A program made the translations under genes and the position numbers. Source: Fragilaria radians (taxonomy: Eukaryota; Bacillariophyta; Fragilariophyceae; Fragilariales; Fragilariaceae). Taken from it: DNA of 28,792 nucleotides. Below, in pieces: positions 22,670-28,792 of this stretch. The stretch is from assembly GCA_900642245.1 (NCBI GenBank), contig CAAAJI010000616.1, positions 1 to 28,792 on the forward strand, written 5' to 3'. Position 1 is the stretch's first letter. Each line of letters opens with the position of its first letter. Under the pieces are notes generated by a model. That model saw nothing but the letters and a program-made list of their open reading frames with translations. It was not told where the DNA came from and did not search any database.

Positions 22670-24448
22670 TCAGGCCGAGCCTCGGCACCTCCAAAACTCA
22701 AGCGCGGCATCGCTTTCCAGCGGTCGCGCGAAATAATACCCTTGCCCGCTCGAACAGCCGAGTGCCGCCAGCGTCGTCGCAAGCTCGACCGACTCGATCC
22801 CCTCGGCGGTGGTCGACATGCCTAGCGCCTCCGCCAGGCTCAACACCGCGCGAACGATCGCCACGCTGTCGGAATCGACCATCATTCCGCTCACGAAGCT
22901 GCGGTCGATCTTCAGCACATCGATCGGCAGCCGCTGCAGATAGGCCAGGCTCGAATAACCGGTTCCGAAATCGTCCATCGCGACCGTCGCATCGAGCGCC
23001 TTCAAGGCCTCGAACACACGCTGGGCGCGTCCCGGATCCTGGACGATCGAACTTTCGGTCAACTCGAGCGTGAGCCGACTGCCGGTCAGCCCCGACGATC
23101 GCAGCGCCGATGCGACGACCTCGGCGATATTGTCACGGGCCACCTGGATCGCAGACAGATTGACTGCGACATAGGCCGGGATGGGGGCCCCGTTCCGCCG
23201 GTCCCACTCGGCCAGCGTCTGCGCCGCCTTGTCCATTGCCCACCGCCCGAGCGTCAGGATCAGGCCGCTTTCCTCCGCTACCGGGATGAATTCGGTCGGG
23301 CTGATCTCGCCGCGATCCTCGTGCGTCCAGCGGGCCAGTGCCTCGAACCCGCTGACCTTGCCGGTCTTCAGATTGATCAGCGGCTGATAGAATAATTTCA
23401 GTTCGTCCCGGTCGAGCGCGCGGCGAAGCTCGGTTTCGATCGAAAAGCGCCGCCGGGCCTGGCTCGCTTCCTCAGGATGATAGACTTGCGGGCAACCTGC
23501 CGCCTTGGCCTGCTTGACCGCGAATTGCGCGTTGCGGAACAGTTCCTCGGGGTCCTGCTCGGGCTGCATCATCGCCAGCCCGATGGCGCATTCGACCTTG
23601 ATCTCCAGGTCGCTCAACTTGAACGGTGCGGTCATCACATCCTGGATGCGGTCGGCGGCGCGCATCGCGTCCGCCATTCCCTTGCGCAGCGCGACGATGA
23701 TCCCGAATTCATTGCCGCCGGTGCGCGCTAGCCGGTCGCCCGACCGCAGTGCCGAGATCAACCGCCGGGCGAAGGTGATCAGCAGTTCGTCGCCGAACAG
23801 CCCGCCCATGCTCTCGTTGATCCGGCTGAAGCGAAGCATGTCGACCACTAGCACCGCATGCCCCATCGGCCGAACCATGCCGTCGGCACCGACCGTCTCG
23901 CCCGGGCCGCTTTCGGCATTCTCGATCATTTCGCCGAACGCCAGCCGGTTGGGCAGCCCGGTCAGGCTGTCGCGCAGCATTTCCGCGCGCAATGCCTTCT
24001 CCGCCTGCACCTCGACCGTCCGGTCGACCAGGCTCACCAAACACCGCCGTCGCCCCTTTTCGTCCAGCGCCAGCGGGGCCAGCTTGATCCGGTAATGGAT
24101 CCCCGAAATGCCATTGCCATGGCTGAATTCGAGTTCGCTCGGCGCGTCGTAATCGGCGAGGAAATCTTCCATCAGCCGCGCGATCTGCATCTGGGTGCAG
24201 TCGCGGAAGTCGCCGCTCATCATCGCCGCGTCGCCGGTCGTCGCCATCACTTCGTCGAACTTGCTGTTGCGGTCGATCAGCTTGAGCACGCCGCGGCTGG
24301 TCAGCCCGACCACCGCCGCCGCGATCGGCAGGGCGTCGAGCAAATCGTGATTGCCGCTGACATCGAATTTGGCCAGGACCGGGGCCGTCGGCGCACACTC
24401 GACCGCCACCGTCTCCGGCCCTTGTCTGACTTGTTTAGCGGCACGCAT
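22670..24448 (-). CDS. GGDEF-EAL protein, probable c-di-GMP phosphodiesterase with degenerate GGDEF
   Basis: A 592-residue cytosolic c-di-GMP enzyme with no membrane helix. Residues about 35-145 look like a PAS-type sensor. The GGDEF domain (about 155-325) is degenerate: the signature is GGNEF (244-248), replacing the metal-binding Asp, and the substrate motif DMLRFSRINESMGGLFGDEL lacks the usual K. The EAL domain (about 335-590) is complete: EAL at 369-371, VNLSA, ELTES, DDFGTGYSS with Asp492/Asp493, Lys513 in LKIDRSFV, Glu549 in TAEGIES and QGYYFARPL. The most likely net activity is c-di-GMP hydrolysis, with the GGDEF serving a regulatory, possibly GTP-sensing role. It lies 44 nt downstream of parC in the same direction, and its stop is 1 nt from that of the convergent TIR gene. 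Confidence 0.92.
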   Translation of the reverse strand: MRAAKQVRQGPETVAVECAPTAPVLAKFDVSGNHDLLDALPIAAAVVGLTSRGVLKLIDRNSKFDEVMATTGDAAMMSGDFRDCTQMQIARLMEDFLADYDAPSELEFSHGNGISGIHYRIKLAPLALDEKGRRRCLVSLVDRTVEVQAEKALRAEMLRDSLTGLPNRLAFGEMIENAESGPGETVGADGMVRPMGHAVLVVDMLRFSRINESMGGLFGDELLITFARRLISALRSGDRLARTGGNEFGIIVALRKGMADAMRAADRIQDVMTAPFKLSDLEIKVECAIGLAMMQPEQDPEELFRNAQFAVKQAKAAGCPQVYHPEEASQARRRFSIETELRRALDRDELKLFYQPLINLKTGKVSGFEALARWTHEDRGEISPTEFIPVAEESGLILTLGRWAMDKAAQTLAEWDRRNGAPIPAYVAVNLSAIQVARDNIAEVVASALRSSGLTGSRLTLELTESSIVQDPGRAQRVFEALKALDATVAMDDFGTGYSSLAYLQRLPIDVLKIDRSFVSGMMVDSDSVAIVRAVLSLAEALGMSTTAEGIESVELATTLAALGCSSGQGYYFARPLESDAALEFWRCRGSA

Positions 24449-24492
24449 TCCCTCGCATTAATCACAAGGGGTTAACGCCCGGTTGCGTCCTG

Positions 24493-26730
24493 CTACCGAT
24501 CGCCGCCGAAACGGTTGCTGCGGGGGAATCCGAGCGGCGGCATCCGCCCTGCCGCCCCGCGCGCCGCCCGCCATGCGGTAAGGTCGCCCTCGGTCCGCGT
24601 CCGCGCGCTCTCGCCGCCTTGTGTCCAGCTCAGCCCCTCGGCCGCCACCAATGTCGTCACATCGGCCAGCCCGCCATCGCGATAGCGCTGCAGCGTCACC
24701 CCCTGCCCCCGCGCCATCTCCGGCAGCTCGCTCAGCGGGAACACCAGCATCTTGCGGTTCTCCCCGATCACCGCGACCGCGTCGGCACTCGGCGCAACCG
24801 GCTTGACCGTCGCGACCTTCGCCCCCGGCTTGAGATTGACCAACTGCTTGCCCTTACGCGTCTCGGCCAGCACCGCCGCGCCGGACGTCAGGAACCCGCG
24901 CCCATCCGTGGATGCCACCAGCAGCCGCGTGTCCGGCCGCACCACCATTAGCGTCACGATGTCGACCTCGCCCGCCAGGTCGATCGACAGCCGCACCGGC
25001 TCGCCGAATCCGCGCCCGCCGGGCAATCGGTCGCCGCTCAGCGTGTAAACCCGCCCGTCCTCCGCCGCGAGCAGCAGCTTGTCGGTCGTCTGCGCATGGA
25101 AAATCCGCGACGGCCCGTCCCCCTCGCGGAACTTCAGCGTCTCGGCATCCCCCTCCGCGACATGGCCGCGCATCGAGCGGATCCAGCCGCGCTGCGACAG
25201 GATCACCGTGATCGGCTCCTTCTCGATCATCTGACTCCAGTCGATCTCGCGATGCGCCGCCGCCACCTCGCCGATCCGCGTCCGCCGCTCGTCGCCGAAC
25301 TTCTCGCGCATCGCCGTGAGGTCGCGCTTCAGCCGGTTGCGCTGCTTGACCGGGCTCTCGATCAGCGCCGCTAGCTCCGCCCGTTCCTTCGCCAGCGAAG
25401 CCCGCTCCTTGGCGATCTCCATCTCCTCCAGCTTGCGCAAACTCCGCAGCCGCATGTTGAGGATCGCCTCCGCTTGCCGGTCGCTCAAGCCGAACTCGTC
25501 GATCATCACCAGCTTCGGCTCGTCCTCGGTCCTGATGATCTGGATCACGCGATCCAAATTCAAAAACGCCACCAGGAACCCGTCGAGCAGCTCCAGCCGC
25601 TCGTCGATCTTGCCGATCCGCGTGCGGCTCCGGTTGAGCAGCACCTCGATCTGGAACGCCAGCCACGCGGTCAGCGCCTGCTTCAGGCTCATCACCCCCG
25701 GCGTGCGGTTCTTGTCGAGCACGTTGAGGTTCAATGGAAACCGCACCTCCAGCTCGGTCATCTTGTACAGGCTCTCCTCGAGCAGCCCGGCATCGACCGT
25801 CCGGCTCCTGGGCTCGAGGATGATCCGCAAATCCTCCGCGCTCTCGTCGCGCACATCGGCCAGGATCGGCAGTTTCTTGTCGCCGATCAGCCCGGCAATC
25901 GCCTCGATCAGCCGCCCCTTCTGCACGCCATAGGGGATTTCGGTCACCAGCAGATGCCAGCCCCCGCCCTTCTCCACCACTTTCTCGATCCGCGCGCGCA
26001 GGCGGAAGCTGCCCCGCCCGGTCGCATAGGCCTGCGCGATCGTCTCCCGTGCATCGACCAGCACGCCCCCGGTCGGGAAATCCGGCCCGCCGACGAAGTC
26101 GAGCAACGCCCGGTCCTCCGCCTGAGGATTGTCGATCAGGTGGACCGCGGCGTCGGCCAGTTCGGTGAGGTTGTGCGGCGGGATCGATGTCGCCATCCCC
26201 ACCGCGATCCCGCTTGCGCCATTGGCGAGCAGATTGGGGAACATCCCCGGGAACACCTCGGGCTCCTCATCCTCGCCGTTGTAGGTGGCGCGATAATCGA
26301 CCGTCCCCTCGTCGAGCCCGGCCATCAGCCCCGCCGCCACCCGCGTCAGCCGCGCCTCGGTGTAGCGATACGCCGCGGCATTATCCCCGTCGATATTCCC
26401 GAAATTCCCCTGCCCGTCGACCAAAGGGTACCGCAGCGCCCAATCCTGCGACAGCCGGACCATCGCGTCATAAACCGACTGGTCGCCATGCGGATGATAT
26501 TTGCCGATCACATCGCCAACCACGCGAGCCGACTTCTTGTAGGCGGACGCCGGATCGAGCCGAAGCAACCGCATCGCCCACAGCAAGCGCCGGTGCACAG
26601 GCTTCAGCCCATCACGAACATCCGGCAACGACCGCGCGGTGATCGTGGAGAGCGCATAAACAAGATAGCGCTCGGAAAGCGCAGAATCGAACGGAGTGTC
26701 GATCACGAGGTCATTGGGTGAATCAGCCAT
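24493..26730 (-). CDS. parC: DNA topoisomerase IV subunit A
   Basis: A 745-residue type IIA topoisomerase A subunit that, with ParE, decatenates daughter chromosomes. The N-terminus DTPFDSALSERYLVYALSTI, then ARSLPDVRDGLKPVHRRLLW, is typical. The catalytic tyrosine is Tyr123 in AAYRYTEARL with its neighbouring Arg122. The length and the C-terminal pinwheel, shorter and without a GyrA box (QRRGGKG), distinguish it from GyrA. The segment KYHPHGDQSVYDAM carries Gln84 and Asp88 at the positions equivalent to E. coli Ser80 and Glu84. No parE is in the window. The ATG at 26730 (MADSPNDLVIDTPFD) fits the family start. The long open frame on the opposite strand is a shadow. Confidence 0.95.
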   Translation of the reverse strand: MADSPNDLVIDTPFDSALSERYLVYALSTITARSLPDVRDGLKPVHRRLLWAMRLLRLDPASAYKKSARVVGDVIGKYHPHGDQSVYDAMVRLSQDWALRYPLVDGQGNFGNIDGDNAAAYRYTEARLTRVAAGLMAGLDEGTVDYRATYNGEDEEPEVFPGMFPNLLANGASGIAVGMATSIPPHNLTELADAAVHLIDNPQAEDRALLDFVGGPDFPTGGVLVDARETIAQAYATGRGSFRLRARIEKVVEKGGGWHLLVTEIPYGVQKGRLIEAIAGLIGDKKLPILADVRDESAEDLRIILEPRSRTVDAGLLEESLYKMTELEVRFPLNLNVLDKNRTPGVMSLKQALTAWLAFQIEVLLNRSRTRIGKIDERLELLDGFLVAFLNLDRVIQIIRTEDEPKLVMIDEFGLSDRQAEAILNMRLRSLRKLEEMEIAKERASLAKERAELAALIESPVKQRNRLKRDLTAMREKFGDERRTRIGEVAAAHREIDWSQMIEKEPITVILSQRGWIRSMRGHVAEGDAETLKFREGDGPSRIFHAQTTDKLLLAAEDGRVYTLSGDRLPGGRGFGEPVRLSIDLAGEVDIVTLMVVRPDTRLLVASTDGRGFLTSGAAVLAETRKGKQLVNLKPGAKVATVKPVAPSADAVAVIGENRKMLVFPLSELPEMARGQGVTLQRYRDGGLADVTTLVAAEGLSWTQGGESARTRTEGDLTAWRAARGAAGRMPPLGFPRSNRFGGDR

Positions 26731-26781
26731 TACGGAGGCTTAGCAACGTCTCCCTAAGGGCGTCGAGTGCTGCTGCTCTGC

Positions 26782-27180
26782 CTAACTCCCAACCTCGTTG
26801 AGTAGAACATCGAAAAATGCGGCGTTACGCTGCTTTGCATCCGTAACTAATTTATCATAGCCAAATATCTCAGTGTAGACATCAAATTTGTCGTGATATT
26901 TGAACAGGTATTGCTTGTCCCAACTTTCTACAAAATCGTACTCATCCGCCAATGTACGCAATTTTGGCTCAAGATCTGCCACAATAAATGCCGTGATAGG
27001 GGTATTGTCTGGAACTGAAATAGAAGCTCCGTCGGACGTCACAAATCTTTTCTGAGCACGCATTTGCTTGACCGTATCGTTGACCTGCTTAACCGGATCA
27101 GACCCGTATGCGCAGTATTTTTCTGAGTAAATGATCACTCTTAATTTAACCCAATTAACTTTGGCGAGATTTGATTGCAC
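26782..27180 (-). CDS. AT-rich hypothetical ORF, probable C-terminal remnant of a GHKL-ATPase-type protein
   Basis: About 132 residues from a GTG at 27180 with GAGG a few bases upstream; the frame stays open to a TTG at 27282. The DNA is clearly more AT-rich than everything around it, and composition changes near 27180. The protein is DPVKQVNDTVKQMRAQKRF, then TPITAFIVADLEPKLRTLAD, YLFKYHDKFDVYTEIFGYDK and LVTDAKQRNAAFFDVLL. This pattern resembles the C-terminal domain of large ATP-binding (GHKL/HATPase_c_3) proteins often carried in mobile or defence regions. The expected N-terminal ATPase part is missing, so this is probably a decayed, horizontally acquired gene rather than a working one. 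The assignment rests on remembered family pattern; a free-standing small protein is possible. Confidence 0.55.
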   Translation of the reverse strand: MQSNLAKVNWVKLRVIIYSEKYCAYGSDPVKQVNDTVKQMRAQKRFVTSDGASISVPDNTPITAFIVADLEPKLRTLADEYDFVESWDKQYLFKYHDKFDVYTEIFGYDKLVTDAKQRNAAFFDVLLNEVGS

Positions 27181-27344
27181 CGATCCTCGGTCACTATCCC
27201 ATCCCTCGAAATCCCGGCATATTGGAGCCCAACGCCCTGCCACGCCACCCTCTGATCTAGGACGCCCATGCTTCCCGGCCAACCCATCGCCAACCCGCTC
27301 CCCCCTTGCTATCCTTGGCGTTCCGGCCCGGGGGAGAGTGGTTG

Positions 27345-28289
27345 ATGCGTTCTAACTTGCTTGTTTTCCTGCTCGCCGCCGCCTTGGCCGGTTGCGCCCC
27401 CTCCGCCCCGCCGCCGACCGCCCCGATCGCACCCCAAGCAAAAACCCAACCCTCCGTCATGGCCTGGCCCGCCCTCCTCGGACGACCGCGCCCCGCGCCC
27501 ACGCGCACCATCCGCTACGGCGCGGATCCGCTGCAGGTGGCCGACCTCTGGTTGCCCGCCGCCACCAGCAAGCGCCCGCACCCCACCGTCCTCATGGTCC
27601 ACGGCGGCTGCTGGACGACCGAGATCGCCGACCGCACCATCATGAACTGGCTCGCCGACGATCTGGCAAAGCGCGGGATTGCGGTGTGGAACATCGACTA
27701 TCGCGGGGTCGATCGCCCCGGCGGCGGCTATCCCGGCACCTTCCGCGATGTCGCCGCGGCAGCCGATGCGCTTCGCGTCGAAGCCCGCAGCAGCAACCTC
27801 GATCTGTCCCGCCTGGTGGCGGTCGGCCACAGCGCCGGCGGCCATCTCGCCCTCTGGCTCGCGGCCCGGCCCAGGCTTGCCGCCGCATCGCCCCTGAAAA
27901 CCGCCAGCCCGCTCCCGATCCACCACGTCGTCAGCCTCGGCGGCCTGCAGGATCTCGAGCAGGCCCGCGCCGAGACCAACGGCTGCGGTCCCGAGGTGAT
28001 CGACAAACTGGTCGGCCCGCTAACGACTAAATCACGCGACCCCTACGCCGACACCTCGCTCCCGCGCCTCGCCCCGATCGGCGTGCCCCACACCCTGGTC
28101 AACGGCGACCACGACCGCATCATCCCGACCCATTTCGCCGCTACCTATGCCGCGCGGATGCGCGCCCGGGGCGACCGGGTGACGGTCCGCATCGTGCCCG
28201 GCCAGGGCCATGTCGAGCTGATCGCGCCGGAAACCTCCGCCTGGGCAACCGCCGTCACCGCGATCGAGCAAGCCCAAAGGCGCCGCTAA
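27345..28289 (+). CDS. Lipoprotein alpha/beta hydrolase (kynurenine-formamidase/esterase-like)
   Basis: A 314-residue hydrolase with a lipoprotein signal (MRSNLLVFLLAAALAGCAPS; lipobox LAGC, lipidated Cys17) and a proline-rich tether. HGGCW (86-90) is the HGGxW oxyanion-hole motif seen in kynurenine formamidases and hormone-sensitive-lipase-like esterases. The nucleophile is Ser163 in VGHSAGGHLA, the acid is Asp255 or Asp257 in NGDHDRIIP and the base is His289 in PGQGHVEL. The ATG at 27345 is supported by GGGGGAGAG at about 27330-27337. The lipoprotein position argues for an extracytoplasmic esterase rather than tryptophan catabolism. It converges on the SRAP gene with a 16-nt gap. Confidence 0.9.
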   Translation: MRSNLLVFLLAAALAGCAPSAPPPTAPIAPQAKTQPSVMAWPALLGRPRPAPTRTIRYGADPLQVADLWLPAATSKRPHPTVLMVHGGCWTTEIADRTIMNWLADDLAKRGIAVWNIDYRGVDRPGGGYPGTFRDVAAAADALRVEARSSNLDLSRLVAVGHSAGGHLALWLAARPRLAAASPLKTASPLPIHHVVSLGGLQDLEQARAETNGCGPEVIDKLVGPLTTKSRDPYADTSLPRLAPIGVPHTLVNGDHDRIIPTHFAATYAARMRARGDRVTVRIVPGQGHVELIAPETSAWATAVTAIEQAQRRR

Positions 28290-28320
28290 CCCAAGACCCG
28301 CGCCGCTAACCCCCGACCCG
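28281..28320. repeat. 20-bp tandem repeat spanning two convergent stop codons
   Basis: Positions 28281-28300 and 28301-28320 are two 20-bp copies (CGCCGCTAACCCAAGACCCG and CGCCGCTAACCCCCGACCCG), differing at two bases. The first copy contains the TAA stop of the hydrolase, and the second contains the stop (CTA on this strand) of the convergent SRAP gene. Confidence 0.8.
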
Positions 28321-28792
28321 ATCGGCCGTCGCCACCACGCTCCCTGCCGGCGCCGGCCCCAGCAGGTCGCTCGCCGCCACCGAATGATCGAGCCACTTGC
28401 CCCACGCGTCGGGCGCCAGTAGCGCGACCTGGCGCAAATGGTACGGCCGCACGTCCGGCCCCGGCTCGGTGGTCAGCATGGTGAACGCCTCCCCCGCCTC
28501 GCGCTTCCCCGGCTCGCCCGGATCGGGCCGCACCAGTCCCGCGATCCCGATCATTCCGCCGTCGGGGGCGGTGAACAGCCAGCGGTCCTTGCGCTTCTGC
28601 TTGGGGTCGGTGGGCGTGGTGAATTCGTAGAAGCCGTCGGTCAGGATCAGGCAGCGTCCGCTCGGGAATTCGCGCCCGTCGGAGCGGAAATTATAGACCG
28701 GTTTGCCCCCCGGCCCCGGCCAGCTCCATCGCCGCACGACCAGCTCGTATGCGGCCTCTGAACCCGTCCCAGTCGCCCGGACAATCACCCCC
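28306..28792 (-). CDS. SRAP domain protein (YedK/HMCES-like), C-terminal part (runs off window)
   Basis: The C-terminal about 162 codons of an SOS-response-associated peptidase family gene whose 5' end lies beyond the window. Visible motifs are VYNFRSDGREF (the family's YNARSE-type strand), RCLILTDGFYEFTT (DGFYEW with the catalytic glutamate) and PYHLRQVALLAPDAWGKWLD (equivalent to the catalytic histidine region H-x-R-M-P). SRAP proteins crosslink through the N-terminal Cys2 to abasic sites in single-stranded DNA and protect them; Cys2 is outside the window, so activity cannot be confirmed. The frame is open to the window edge, and the apparent GTG at 28788 is internal. Confidence 0.9.
   Translation of the reverse strand, partial: GVIVRATGTGSEAAYELVVRRWSWPGPGGKPVYNFRSDGREFPSGRCLILTDGFYEFTTPTDPKQKRKDRWLFTAPDGGMIGIAGLVRPDPGEPGKREAGEAFTMLTTEPGPDVRPYHLRQVALLAPDAWGKWLDHSVAASDLLGPAPAGSVVATADRVGG

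Noticed and set aside
25474..26721. 415-codon plus-strand frame within parC
   Set aside because: A shadow of parC, rich in His/Pro/Arg and without motifs.
27205..27218. tRNA T-arm-like string CTCGAAATCCCGGC next to the AT-rich remnant
   Set aside because: It would have suited an integration site, but no acceptor, anticodon or D arm can be built around it and the T-loop does not match GTTCGAAT.

Overview
The window is chromosomal DNA from a high-GC alphaproteobacterium, most probably a sphingomonad. The reasons are the overall GC-rich coding style, the short operons with ATGA-type overlaps, the tonB-exbB-exbD cluster, the DUF1285-Nudix-CCA operon, the intracellular PHA depolymerase, and the close resemblance of nearly every protein to the alphaproteobacterial form of its family. 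This placement is inferred from family patterns; no marker gene was searched. No tRNA, rRNA, CRISPR array, intact transposase or phage module was seen.

Layout. 1-5.3 kb: the 5' part of a DJ-1/PfpI gene (minus strand, cut by the window edge) diverges from a type IB topoisomerase. An MscS channel, a MaoC hydratase and a thiolase follow, then a hairpin-rich convergent spacer and a Sel1/prolyl-hydroxylase protein. 5.3-10.4 kb: a DUF4126 membrane protein is translationally coupled to a DHA2-type MFS transporter, followed by an exported His-rich TPR protein and a convergent intracellular PHA depolymerase. 10.5-13.7 kb: an MsbA-like ABC half-transporter, an exported alpha/beta hydrolase and a Tat-exported MsrB. 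13.7-16.9 kb (minus strand): tonB-exbB-exbD-exbD, an intrinsic terminator, then a third exbD preceded by its own Fur-like palindrome. 17.0-18.2 kb (minus): an SDR with a pteridine-reductase-type active site overlapping folB. 18.3-20.6 kb: DUF1285, a CoA-diphosphatase-type Nudix hydrolase and a CCA-adding enzyme, each overlapping the next by 4 nt. 20.7-22.7 kb: a TIR-transmembrane-TPR protein. 22.7-26.7 kb (minus): parC followed by a PAS-like/GGDEF/EAL protein with a degenerate GGDEF. 26.8-27.2 kb: an AT-rich gene remnant. 27.3-28.8 kb: a lipoprotein alpha/beta hydrolase, convergent with a partial SRAP (YedK/HMCES) gene.

How the genes work together. The Ton cluster energises outer-membrane receptors, and the number and separate regulation of its ExbD subunits is the most interesting regional feature. 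The SDR and FolB probably act in one pterin/folate pathway. MaoC and thiolase suggest a small acyl-CoA module. The TIR-TPR protein and the AT-rich remnant are the most accessory-looking parts. Most of the remainder is ordinary housekeeping DNA, and I found no clear-cut undescribed multi-gene system.
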